A DNA stretch of 49,029 nucleotides from Chondrus crispus (lineage: Eukaryota; Rhodophyta; Florideophyceae; Gigartinales; Gigartinaceae), in NCBI RefSeq assembly GCF_000350225.1, contig NW_005178984.1, positions 55,836-104,864 on the forward strand, written 5' to 3'. Of this stretch, positions 19,085 to 28,467 are shown piece by piece; the stretch's first letter is position 1, and each line of letters opens with the position of its first letter. A program made the translations under genes and the position numbers. The notes below the pieces were generated by a model. It saw only the letters and a program-made list of their open reading frames with translations, searched no databases and was not told the DNA's origin.

Positions 19085-19963
19085 CTAACGAGGGTTGACG
19101 GTCGTTGCCAAGCGATAGCGGTTGTTGTTGGAAACGAGTCTAAACTTTGTGCCAGTGAATCGACAGTATTCCTTAGCCTGTCTTAAGCCGATTACTGTGC
19201 GTTGTGCACCAGTGTCAAGACATGCTCCTTGCAAAGGCATTCTTTGAGTTGAAGCAATGTGGCTCTGGTTGTAGACAACGAATTCGCGGTGACGTGGTCT
19301 TCTTTCTCTGTGGCGTGGAAAACGAATAAGGCGACTTATCGCAGAACGACGTTCAAGTTTAAACTTGCATCTCTTTTTAGCGCGGAAAGTTTCAAAATAT
19401 ACAGTTTGAGGTGTAATATCTTGGAGATGGGAACTGTCGCTCGCTAAAAATCCGATGGGATCTATAGTCCGATGAGAATTGGTCTTGTAGTCGTAAAAAG
19501 ATTCGTTTTTCACGTGGTTGTTTACTGCTTCTTCTGTCTCGTCGGTGTCACTGTCAGTCACGCTGTCAGAGCCATCTGAGTGTCGTGACTCAGAACTGTT
19601 TGGGGCATTTGGTTCTTCGAAGTCTTCGAAACAAGTGTCATTATGGTGCTTGATGTCTTCCACATGATTACTAAGTTTATATAGTATGTCCTTGACGTGG
19701 TTAGGGCGCGCCTTGATCATGCGTCGTACATTGCGTATGACAGAGGCGGGTTTAGGGCATTCTCAGATGAAGTGATACTTACTACCACAGTTGTGGCAGC
19801 ATCGTACGTTCCCAAAACGGTCCTTTCCGTTTATAGCATCCTTAAAACGTTTGGACGGTCCAGAGAAGTTGCCACAAGGATTTGACGAGGAGGATCCAGG
19901 TCCACGGGGTATACAGTATGTATTTTGTCTTTGGAAATGTATGCCGGGGAGGGTTGGCATCAT
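19085..19963 (-). pseudogene. copia zinc knuckle and aspartic protease
   Basis: 19963-19763 ends in a CCHC-type knuckle (CHNCGSKYHF) that is broken by an in-frame TGA just before its last Cys (ECPKPAS). The frame resumes as 19720-19085 with an acidic Ser/Asp/Glu linker. It then carries the retropepsin block GACLDTGAQRTVIG, whose Asp-Thr-Gly is the active site. A one-base deletion near 19100 (RYRLATTV instead of a frame leading into QPSLGSLTIKI) breaks the junction with the integrase frame. Confidence 0.75.
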
Positions 19964-20991
19964 TGACGGCTTTCTGGGGGGTCACGCTTACGGCTTTCGT
20001 TCTGTTTCTGCTCTTGGAGCCAAGCTCCATCAAGTGCAGTATACATCTGCTGAAAAGTCCAAGGCGGCGTGGAAGCAAGGCTTTGAGTCAGAACAGGCTT
20101 AGCCCATTCTGTTCCTATCACGGCGTCGTGAAGGTACTCTGGCTTATCAGGATCTGATCGATGCGTTTTGGGCCCTTGTGGTGTGTAACGAGTGATGGTT
20201 TCACGAAGTTCTTGTAGTGCTTCGCTGACGGAGCAGTTTTTTGTCTTGAGAATCTGTGACAGACGAAGATTCTGCAATAACTTTCGAACTCTGTTCTGCC
20301 GCGTAATGCTGTTGAACTCTTGAAGTATCCGTTGAACCGCTGAGTCGAAGGATGCTTGGGTACCAGCAATGGAGGTGCGATAGAATCATTTAGCTTCGCC
20401 ATCAAGCACATTGTAAAAGTATCTCAGCTTCTGCTCTTCGTTGAGGTTATAATCATCAGCGACGTCGCAATAGTTATCGATTACCTCGTTGATATCTTCA
20501 CCTATTTTTCCCGAATAGCGTTCCTCTCCTTTGAATCGAGAAGAAATGTTATGCGCTATCTTCGAGTTCATGCTAAGATGAGAGGTGGGTTGGCTGGTTT
20601 GGTTGCTATGGTTGACCGACGGTGATGTCGAAGAGGAAAGACATGCAGACAGGTTTGCGTTGGCAATAATGCGGTCGGGCACATCGGTGAAGAACATGTT
20701 GACCAGGCCATACGCAATGCGGTCACTTCGAGGATGAGGGGTATATTGTAGTCCCTTAACCGTGAGGTAATCCCTGAGAATGCGGAATAGCGTGGTGGGT
20801 CCTTTCAGTAATTCGCTTGAGTATAACACTTCCGGCGGGAGGTCGTCACGGAGGGTGTTGACGCATTCTTCATTTGAAAGTTGAGGGTCTTGGGAAATGA
20901 CAGTCGCTAAAGCGGCTTTGATGTCGGCTTGCGTCGATGAAGACGGGCGGTAGCCGTCAAGGGTTGCCCTTATTACTTCTAACGTTACCAT
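19960..20991 (-). pseudogene. copia gag with one in-frame TGA
   Basis: I place the start at Met 20991 (MVTLEVIRATLDGYRPSS) rather than at the longer upstream frame, which runs into leader repeats. The frame gives a polar Gag-like chain with FKGEERYSGKIGEDINEVIDNY and YFYNVLDGEAK. It then meets TGA at 20386-20388 and stays open in the same frame to 19960 with FDSAVQRILQEFNS and WTFQQMYTALDGAW. Gag forms the particle that packages element RNA. The product would be truncated here. Confidence 0.7.
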
Positions 20992-21394
20992 AGTAGCGTA
21001 AATGGGTAACGCTAATTCCCCAATATACTGAAGATAGTAATATGGAAGAATACACAGGCCGGTTCGGTAAAATAGTGGTGTGATATAACGTAGTGCGATG
21101 CATACGGAGATGTTGTAGTATAGTGGCGGTCTCCAGCTATGAGCTAGCTCGAGGAAGAGGTAACAACCAAAAGGGGGTGTCCCGCGGTTGATCGGGACTG
21201 TGGTAGAGCAAAGGGGGCGTACGTTGGCCGACTGTAAAAGCACGACGTACTGGTCGAAGTGCGGACCCGGAATGGGACCAGCACTGGAAGGGGTGGTGTA
21301 AGAACACACAAAACAGGGGTGAACCCGAGCCTAAAGACTAGTGTCAGACACGGGCGGAGCGCCGAGTAGCGGAAACTCCTAGAGGGATCGAGCG

Positions 21395-21750
21395 GGACAG
21401 ATGTCAATAGTGCCGCCAAGGCCAGAGGCTTGTCGTAGCCCGCGACTTGACAATCGTCACAATGCAGGGAGAGAGAAATAGGTCGTGCGACAGTAATACG
21501 CCCAGGCTAGAGGCCAGTCTTAGCCCGCGTGGTCGCAACGACAGAGTAAAAAGGAAAACAATTGGAACGTCGAGCGACAGTAACACGCCGAGGTTAGAGG
21601 CTAGTCTTAACCTGCGTAGTCGCAAAGACGGAGGAATGGAAAAGGTAAAGTAAAGGCAATAGAAGCCAGGGAAACGTCGCAAGACAGATGCCGACAATGT
21701 CGCCTAAGTCAGAGGCTTGTCTTGACCCGCGGTGTCGCACCGTCGAAGGA
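21395..21750. repeat. Tandem repeats, about 90-108 bp, four copies
   Basis: Units start near 21395, 21486, 21573 and 21681. Each contains (G)CGACAGTAA or GACAGATG, then a (C)AGAGGC-TAGTCTTA-CCCGCG block, then a GTCGCAA-GAC block. Spacings are about 91, 87 and 108 bp. The array lies just upstream of copia gag in the sense direction, so it may be the element's LTR or leader. Confidence 0.7.
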
Positions 21751-21752
21751 AA

Positions 21753-22494
21753 TCCGTTCCCAAAAGATCCTTGACTGTTTACTGTCATTGCCCGGCGCCG
21801 TCGCTTAAATAAGCGAGGTCGCGGGGTCTTGGACATTGTCCGTCCTACTGTACTACTGTACTCTATTATGTAATGCACTGTACTGTGCCATTACTACTGT
21901 ACCTTGTCATATACAACCTCCGGGCTGTAATGTATACAGTAGATCTTCCGCCTGTAAGGCACACGTGTAGGCGTCCGCCTGTAATGCCCGTGTGAGCGTG
22001 CGCGTGCGCGTGTACTGCACACGTGTGGGCGTGCGCCTGTATTGAACAGGCGCCGTCGGGTACTGTACACATCCTGGCAATGATACCACAGATGTTTAAA
22101 AACGAGGTTACGTGTCCAGTTATGTCACCTCGGATACGTGTTCAACTGTGTATCCTTAGATACGTGTCCAGTTATGTGTTCCTAGATACGTGTCCTACGC
22201 TTGACAAGTGTATATGGCTATACACGCGTATACAGGGCAAAAATTAACTTGAAGAAGTACAGTACAGAACACGTGTATTGGTGGTACACCTGTACCTGTG
22301 CACAAACGTGTACACGACTAGGTAGGTGTAGGTCGTGTTCGTGTGTGATTGTGGTTTGTGATGTGTACTCTTCAAATCGATGTCGACAAGTGTCTTTTTC
22401 AAAGTTTTTAGGAATTTAATTCCTGACGTTGAAATTTAGTCAAAATTTAAATTTGCGCGCGTGAGATTCAAATTTCAATTAATTGAAATTTGCC
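21753..22494. other. Noncoding, palindrome- and CACGTG-rich region
   Basis: No gene recognised. 21838-21960 is rich in TACTGTA words. 21960-22075 and 22258-22320 are rich in ACACGTGT and TGCGCG words, with a GCGCCTGT/ACAGGCGC hairpin near 22035. A 26-bp tandem array and two perfect palindromes lie toward the end. It may contain the copia 5' LTR. Confidence 0.45.
22109..22195. repeat. 26-bp tandem repeat, about 3.4 copies
   Basis: Units begin at 22109, 22135 and 22161, with a partial at 22187. Each starts TACGTGTCCAGTTATGT or a close variant and ends CTAGA or CTCGGA. Confidence 0.9.
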
Positions 22495-22504
22495 TCAATT
22501 GAGG
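22469..22504. repeat. Two adjacent perfect palindromes
   Basis: A 24-bp perfect palindrome (CAAATTTCAATT and its complement) occupies 22469-22492. It is followed with no spacer by the 12-bp palindrome CCTCAATTGAGG (22493-22504). They overlap the 3' end of the minus-strand zinc-finger frame, so a terminator or element-end role is possible. Confidence 0.9.
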
Positions 22505-23162
22505 CGGGCCTCTCGCTGACGGCGGGCGTTCCTAAAATGGATCGAGGAGCGATTGTGTGATTCGAAATTGTGCCTGTCGGCAAACGGGAGATCACAGAGC
22601 TGACAGTGTAGATGCGCCGCGAGATCCTGGAGGCGGATTTGTGCGCATGCGTGTCGGCCACTCGCCTCGTGAAAGAAGAGTTGTCGCCGCGAGGTGAAAG
22701 AACGTGCGCACGGGCGACAAGTGTACACCGTTCTATTGCGGGGAGGCGGGCTTCGTCGGCGACGTGCGAGCTGCTCTGCCACACGCGCGATGGGGCGTGC
22801 GCGGAACTCGGATAGTGGCGACGGTTCCTCCTCGTCGACTAAATCTCGGTGGTCGACGAGGCGGAGGAGGTGGAACGGGCGACGGTTGTTTCGTCCAATC
22901 TGTGGCCGTCTGCCTCTATATCTACAAGAGGTGGCGCCTGAAACTCAGTTTAATCTGAATCAGTGGCGAATGCAGAGGTGATAGGTGTCGTTGGGCGAGA
23001 GTCCCGATCGGCGGGGGCGGAGTCGGGATCAGCGGCGCCGGAATCTTGATCAGCGACTTCAACTGCAATGCGTCGCCTCTTGGCAGCAGCTTCTAGTAGT
23101 ACAGCTGGACCGTTGGCCGCTCGTTTGAGCCGTGCCATAAAAATTACCAATAAATTGGTCAC
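22495..23162 (-). pseudogene. C2H2 zinc-finger locus, frames broken
   Basis: The minus frame from ATG 23162 (or the internal Met giving MARLKRAANG) encodes a basic then Asp/Pro-rich N-terminus to a TAA near 22950. The same frame stays coding-like beyond the stop (FQAPPLVDIEADG). In another frame, open from about 22943 to 22495 but lacking ATG, are two zinc fingers of the C-x2-C-x12-H-x5-H type: CRPCARSFTSRRQLFFH with EASGRH, and CQLCDLPFADRHNFESH with NRSSIH. Such spacing is seen in U1/matrin-like fingers. Either an intron joins the frames or the gene is decayed. Confidence 0.4.
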
Positions 23163-23564
23163 ACATGTGCACGTGCGTGGTATTACACACTAGCAATTAT
23201 TAGACAGTAATAAATTGGTAGTGTGTAAGGAACCAAAAATTTTCTTGAAATTTCCAGGGGGCTTGTTCGTTAACTTATAAGTATCGGAATTTGCCCGGGG
23301 AGCGGGCGGGTGATCTGAAACGTGGACAGGTGGCGCGGGCCACTGAGGCTCTGTGCACAAAGGGGGAAGCACAGGCCGGGGCGCCGCGGGGTGCGGGAGG
23401 GGGACAAGGACTGCTGAAGCGTTCGTTGGGTTTGGTTTGTTTGTGTGTGGGTTTTTTTGTGTGTGGACGAAGACGTTCACGGTCTTTGTTCTCGACCTTT
23501 ATACTCCCACTCGACGCTAAGTCCAGTGGACTAAAAGTGTACTCACCCATTTTTTAGTGGGGTG

Positions 23565-23916
23565 CTACCTACAAATGCGCCTGTATCAGGCTTAATTAGG
23601 CGTTTTGCCCGTTTTGGTAATGAGGATCCTTTAGGAGTATCCTCAAGTTGTAGGTAGTTGAATTGTCTACGTGAGGTAGTGCCACCCACTAGGGACAGGT
23701 GGCACAACCTTAAGGATTACGATTGTGGTCACAACTTTTATCAGTGTCTATTTTTTTCTTATGTTTTTGATATTTTTTTTATCATTACCACGATTGTGGT
23801 CACAACTTTTATCAGTGTCTATCACAATCGTAATCCTTAAGGTTGTGCCACCTGTCCCTAGTGGGTGGCACTACCTCACGTAGACAATTGTGATAGACAC
23901 TGATAAAAGTTGTGAC
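23565..23916. repeat. Large composite inverted repeat with 67-bp perfect arms
   Basis: Arms at 23661-23727 and 23823-23889 are perfect 67-bp reverse complements. Between them an approximately 30-bp unit (ATTGTGGTCACAACTTTTAT through CAGTGTCTAT) occurs twice in direct orientation around a T-rich spacer. A third, inverted copy follows the right arm (23890-23916). An outer 10-bp pair, CTACCTACAA (23565-23574) and TTGTAGGTAG (23648-23657), precedes the left arm. Perfect arms imply recent origin or gene conversion. It resembles a foldback/MITE-type element; no protein is encoded. Confidence 0.85.
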
Positions 23917-23983
23917 AGTGAGGGGAGCCAGAGGGGATGCATCAGTTGTTCAATTTTCCGTCTCGCATGAGGGCCGTGTCATC

Positions 23984-24223
23984 ATGAGGAGCGGTCAGCG
24001 AAGGTATGGAAGCTTTTCAGGGAGGAACCTCTTCGAGGAGGGCATATGCAAGAAGTGTGGCGGTCATAGAACACTGCATACAAAAGTGGACTGCAGTCGT
24101 CCCCAAGGTGCGTCAAGATCGTGTGGTTCTCACACGTACTATATTCGCAACGCTCGCGGAAGGTGGGTGTGCTGCGGTCTGTGCTCCATGTGCAGGAGGG
24201 GTGCTCTGAATCCTCCGCAGTAG
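23984..24223 (+). CDS. Small Cys/His-rich hypothetical protein
   Basis: A 79-residue frame with ICKKCGGHRTLH, CSRPQGASRSCGSH and WVCCGLCSMCRRG, giving eight Cys and three His and suggesting metal binding. The frame is open without ATG back into the inverted repeat to 23912. I recognise no family. It could be a fragment of a Gag or transposase zinc region. Confidence 0.3.
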   Translation: MRSGQRRYGSFSGRNLFEEGICKKCGGHRTLHTKVDCSRPQGASRSCGSHTYYIRNARGRWVCCGLCSMCRRGALNPPQ

Positions 24224-24444
24224 TGAGCACGTCGTAGACGGCTGTGAATTTGAAGTGTGGGGATTAGGACGATGTAGTGCAACACGACTACTGTACATCA
24301 TATACAATGCACAAGCGTCTTCAACCAGGACGAGTGGTCAAAGCAGCCATTCTTCACGGGGGTATCCTCTTGGCACATGCCAAACTGCATTTTGCATGAA
24401 GCCTTGCAATCAATTCTTGATACTAGTTCTGAGATCAATCAGTG

Positions 24445-27357
24445 TCAGCACAACTTTGTATCGGGCGACGAACTAACGGAAGAATCGTATGCACGATGTT
24501 CGTCCATCGATCCTTTTAGAAATGTGATAGAGGTATTCAGTTTCGCCAACACTGCTTGCTTGCAAGACTCCTCTCTGTTACCTTCACCATGCAAGATAGA
24601 ACAGGTATTTATGGCCCAATAAAGAATTAGGGCAAGTCTGTTGATTCTACCTAATTCGCCTTGGTTTCCGTACTTCTCCCACGACAAGAAGTACACCTCT
24701 TCAGCAGTCAGACGTTCCGCTTCTGACAGATTTGACGTTGCACAGAAAACTGCAAAGTCGCAGAATGGGTGCCCAAGAAACGCGGTCCCCCAGTCAAATA
24801 TCTGGTAACAACGCTTCTCATCTAGATACCCGATATTTGCAAGATGAAGGTCCCCGTGCACCAAAGTGTAGGGGATGTCGGTCCCAGACAGTTCGTCGCA
24901 GTATAATATGATTTCTGGAACTCTCATCCGCAGCTCCGCCACAGTGGCATCGTTATTAAGAGAGTCCAAGAGAGAGTTCTGAAATGAATTTTGTAGCTGC
25001 TCTTTCACAATGCCCACTCCACGAAATCTAGCGCCACTGGCTACCAGCGCATCGATGTGATCAAGAGATCGTTTCTGGAATGTCGCGATCGTTTCTGCGA
25101 GTAATCTAACATCCAGAACTGTCGGAACATGTTCCCCACCATCGCGTTGAATAAATGTGTTCAAGCCCAGGTTCACATCAAGCACATCCGGGGTCACATC
25201 AGCAAGAATAGAGCTAATGCATTGGGACATTCTCGGTTCAATCGAATCGACAGGGACAGTCTTGACGTATATCCTCTGTGTTCGGGAGTCAGGACCGCCC
25301 ACAGGCCTCACAGTGCCTACTAAAACGCTTGAACGATGCGTGTTTCGTACTTGATGGAAAACGCCATCAAGTTTCATTTGCCGTGCTAATAAGGCAGGCT
25401 TAACCCAGGCGATGACCCTCTTCAGAAACGCGACACGACGCCATGGGGGGAATCCGACTACTCGAAGTGTTCTCTCACTTGCATAGGCTTTGAGCAATTG
25501 CACAGGTTTCAACCCCTCAGATGTTTCGTTCCAAACACAGCGCAACGCCTGATTTAAATCCAACCACATCGCGTTCTTATCCCTAACAGTCCATGTGTCG
25601 ACAGAGTCAGTAATCAGGACACTCTCTCCCACGACGTCGCAGGGTCCCGTGCGTCTGCGAGCTGGCCTGAGAAAAAAAGCGCTAAACCCACACTCTGAAT
25701 CCAAACTGGATGTCAAACCTTCCAAATTGTCTTCCCATGAATCTCTTCCGAAATGAATTCCTAGTGTCAGCGAGATCTTAGGTAGGTACTTCTGACCTCC
25801 TGAATTATAGGCCAGAACACAGCTTCCGTCTGGGCTCGGAACAATGAGATCGTACACAGTACGATCCGTTTTTGCGGACGACAATCCTAGGGCCGCACCA
25901 ACCGTGCCCGAAACAGCCCGGACAAGGCTTGTCATCTCAATCGCGATGTCCCTTTGCTCATCTTCCTCTAGTTCATCGTGGATATGCAAAAAGGCGTATA
26001 ATTTGTACAAATGCATCAATGGACGAGCAACACCGACCGCTTTGGTAAACGTCTTCTTCGAAACATATCCGTTCCAAAACTGAGAGTAGTGATTTTTAGC
26101 CTCTTCGTCGTCGATAGCTTGAAACCCCATCTCCGTAATGTGCAAATAATCAAACAAAGGATGACTTATACCACAGAAAGTCCAGTTCTTGAAAAAAACT
26201 TTTGGGTCGATTCCAAAGCTGCCATAGACGGCTTCAACTCCCAACTTGCCATGTACCAGTGTGTGCGGAATCCCATAACCAGAAAGTTCCAAACATAGAC
26301 TCCGAACACATTGAGCCAGCCCTCGAAAGTAAAGCTTATTGGAGGAGCTCATGGACCGAAATGAGCGATGTCGGCAGATCACGTCGAACGAATCAGACAT
26401 CCATGATAAATTGCGATCTGGCACGCCACGCTCCTTGAGTGCCGCTACTGCCGAAATAGAACTTATGTGCATTGTAGCCAGCCTGTTCATTATACGATTG
26501 GGCTCGACATCGAAGCCGGAGAGGCCTCCAATTTGCACGATGATATGCCGAGAAATGCCGATCCCCACAATCGGTAGTACGGGGTCCTGACAAACAAGCG
26601 CGGAAATTCCAGCAATTACTTGCGGTTCAGAAGCGATTGGCAAACATGCTCTGACATATACGCTGTCGTCCATGTCCTTCAAAGCCCGGAGTGACGCCAC
26701 TGTCACTGATTTTTCTCTGCTGACTTTAACACGAACCACGCCATGCGTAAAGGTGTTCTCTACCTGTTGAAAGCTCCCGCCTACAACGGAAAATCCCTGG
26801 TCCTCAATCACTCTGGCTGCCCACGCACTTATGTTTTGATACCATTTAGGCCTGCGCCAAGGAGGGCGTTCTGGTGGAACTAAGTGCATCGCGGTCTCGA
26901 GTTGCAGGTCCCGAAGGAATTCCATAATATTCGGTTCACCTTCATTGCATATCCATTTCGACCGTATCGCATCCGCCCAGGTGACCCACAACATGTCAGG
27001 CCGTTCTTGAACAGGTTCCTTGAGATCAATAACTTCGGCAACGAGTACGACGTCTTCATCGCGAGGGGGATCTGGGTTCCTCCACACACATCTTCGTACG
27101 TAAATGTGAAATGAAAACACCTTGAAGAATGTGGCGACCAGATCATCCGTCTCTGCCGTCCATGAGTTAACCCAAGCCGCGTCATCGGTTTCCGGCGAGC
27201 AGAAGAAAGGAAGCTGAAAACCTCGCGAGCTCTTGCGTAACAAGATGGACTTGCAGTCACGACTAGGGATCATGAAGCGGAAACAGTTTAGTTCTTCCAT
27301 TTGGACAATGACCCGATTCGAAACGATTCGCGTACCCTTCAAGGGTACACACTTCAA
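24445..27357 (-). CDS. Tandem APH-like kinase protein, one half degenerate
   Basis: A 970-residue intronless protein made of two homologous halves. Half 1 (about 1-480) and half 2 (about 500-970) each have a poorly conserved N-terminal part, a PPWRR motif (165-169 and 637-641), and a kinase-like C-lobe. Half 2 keeps the APH/choline-kinase catalytic loop VHGDLHLANI (833-842; Asp836, Asn841) and the metal-binding IFDWGTAFLGHP (853-864; Asp855). Half 1 has VHGKLGVEAV (368-377) and NWTFCGISHP (391-400) at the equivalent places, so the catalytic Asp is Lys and the DWG Asp is gone. Half 1 is thus a predicted pseudokinase. The APH fold transfers ATP phosphate to small hydroxylated substrates; the substrate here is unknown. 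No signal peptide or membrane segment seen. Start: first ATG; Met20 is an alternative. Confidence 0.8.
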   Translation of the reverse strand: MKCVPLKGTRIVSNRVIVQMEELNCFRFMIPSRDCKSILLRKSSRGFQLPFFCSPETDDAAWVNSWTAETDDLVATFFKVFSFHIYVRRCVWRNPDPPRDEDVVLVAEVIDLKEPVQERPDMLWVTWADAIRSKWICNEGEPNIMEFLRDLQLETAMHLVPPERPPWRRPKWYQNISAWAARVIEDQGFSVVGGSFQQVENTFTHGVVRVKVSREKSVTVASLRALKDMDDSVYVRACLPIASEPQVIAGISALVCQDPVLPIVGIGISRHIIVQIGGLSGFDVEPNRIMNRLATMHISSISAVAALKERGVPDRNLSWMSDSFDVICRHRSFRSMSSSNKLYFRGLAQCVRSLCLELSGYGIPHTLVHGKLGVEAVYGSFGIDPKVFFKNWTFCGISHPLFDYLHITEMGFQAIDDEEAKNHYSQFWNGYVSKKTFTKAVGVARPLMHLYKLYAFLHIHDELEEDEQRDIAIEMTSLVRAVSGTVGAALGLSSAKTDRTVYDLIVPSPDGSCVLAYNSGGQKYLPKISLTLGIHFGRDSWEDNLEGLTSSLDSECGFSAFFLRPARRRTGPCDVVGESVLITDSVDTWTVRDKNAMWLDLNQALRCVWNETSEGLKPVQLLKAYASERTLRVVGFPPWRRVAFLKRVIAWVKPALLARQMKLDGVFHQVRNTHRSSVLVGTVRPVGGPDSRTQRIYVKTVPVDSIEPRMSQCISSILADVTPDVLDVNLGLNTFIQRDGGEHVPTVLDVRLLAETIATFQKRSLDHIDALVASGARFRGVGIVKEQLQNSFQNSLLDSLNNDATVAELRMRVPEIILYCDELSGTDIPYTLVHGDLHLANIGYLDEKRCYQIFDWGTAFLGHPFCDFAVFCATSNLSEAERLTAEEVYFLSWEKYGNQGELGRINRLALILYWAINTCSILHGEGNREESCKQAVLAKLNTSITFLKGSMDEHRAYDSSVSSSPDTKLC

Positions 27358-27740
27358 ACGTAACCGAATCCCAACAACAGCGTCAGGAACGCGATTATGA
27401 GAAAGGCCAAGAGATTTGATCTATGCATTCGAATCTCCAGATATCCTATATGAACTATTGAGCGGTACGTACTACTCTTGGGTATATCTGGAAATGCGGA
27501 AATTGTTAATCCGAAATCCAGGCCAACCAGTCTCCGCCGTCCACTTGGCGGAAGCAGTTTCCGGATTTCGTTTCCTGTTGGGGAAATCCAAGGATTCCCC
27601 GACATGGAAAGGAAAGAAAACCTCCCGCTCTCCAAGCAACTCTTCCCACGTGTAAATCCTCCAACTCTCCTCCCTTCCAAAACCATTTTCTCCGCCCCGC
27701 CCTCATCAAGTAACCTCCTCGACGCCTGACCTCCCAAATC

Positions 27741-28110
27741 ACCGCCTGCCCCCTTCCTCCAGCAACCCTCCGCCAGGCCTGTCCACCCTCTGCGTTCGCT
27801 AAACTCTCCCCAACTGTGCCTAAACTCAAACCACTATCTCTGCCACCCCCTCCTAGAGCATCCTCCACGACATCCAACCCCTTCTCCTTCTCTTACCTCA
27901 CCGCCTGCCCCTCTTTCTTTCCTCCACCAAATTCCGCCCTCCCTGGCCACTGTCCACGTTCGCGGACCACTCCCTACGCCAACGCTTGACCCACTATCTC
28001 CAACGGCCCCTCCCAAATCAAGCTCTCCAACATCTGTCCCCCCTTCTCGCAAACCACCGCCTGCCCACCGTCCCCGTTAGGGAACCACTCCCCACCTCCC
28101 AAGCTCGACG
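27741..28110. repeat. Degenerate tandem repeat, about 157-bp period
   Basis: ACCGCCTGCCC recurs at 27741, about 27899 and about 28055. Each copy is followed by CCTCC-rich sequence, a GTTCGC or GTTAGGGA block, and ACTCCCC. About 2.4 copies, well diverged. Confidence 0.65.
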
Positions 28111-28356
28111 AGGACATACTATGGACAGCGGCGGCTCAGGCTCTATGGGCCCTGGTAATCTCTGTCTGTAACTCGTCCACAGTTGCCGCTTTCGATATAC
28201 ACAGAACGGATCTATGTTGGGAAAAGCGGAAATCAGGTATGATAACAAAATTCTAATTTACGATTTCTCGGTTCCCAGTTACACAGAACGGCCCTAAATT
28301 AGCGAGTTTGTGGGCAAATGGAAAAAACACGCGTTACTTTACGGACAACGTTATTT

Positions 28357-28467
28357 ACCCAATTCGATTCTACCACTCTGAAAGCACTTGATTTCGTAGA
28401 GGCTTCCTGGCTGAACAGGAAACGCCTCACTACTTCTGAGACAAAGAGATATTCTCTTTCGTGCTTT
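28357..28467 (+). repeat. Dispersed repeat copy B
   Basis: Partner of the minus-strand copy at 1431-1507, with about 34 extra bases (starting TGAAAGCACTTGATTTCG). The translated frame 28318-28512 shares TQF-STTL and LNRKRLTT with copy A. Confidence 0.75.

Larger units (their letters stand above)
16736..20991 (-). mobile_element. Decayed Ty1/copia-like retrotransposon
   Basis: Minus-strand order is gag, zinc knuckle, protease, integrase, reverse transcriptase, RNase H. The integrase-before-RT order defines the copia lineage. At least four in-frame stops and two frameshifts are present, so it is dead. RNase H is cut at about 16736 and the 3' LTR is missing. No clear 5' LTR was delimited, though a tandem-repeat leader lies upstream (21395-21750). 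Confidence 0.85.

Noticed and set aside
18594..20388. In-frame TGA codons as recoded sense codons in the copia element
   Set aside because: Intact host genes in the window end in TGA, and the element also has TAG and frameshift lesions. Decay is simpler.
22109..22195. Possible CRISPR-like array
   Set aside because: Contiguous 26-bp tandem copies with no spacers, in eukaryotic DNA.
27332..27348. Palindrome GTACCCTTCAAGGGTAC near the start of the 970-residue gene
   Set aside because: It lies within codons for VPLKGT and is short. Similar words at 2708 and 2913 are probably coincidental.
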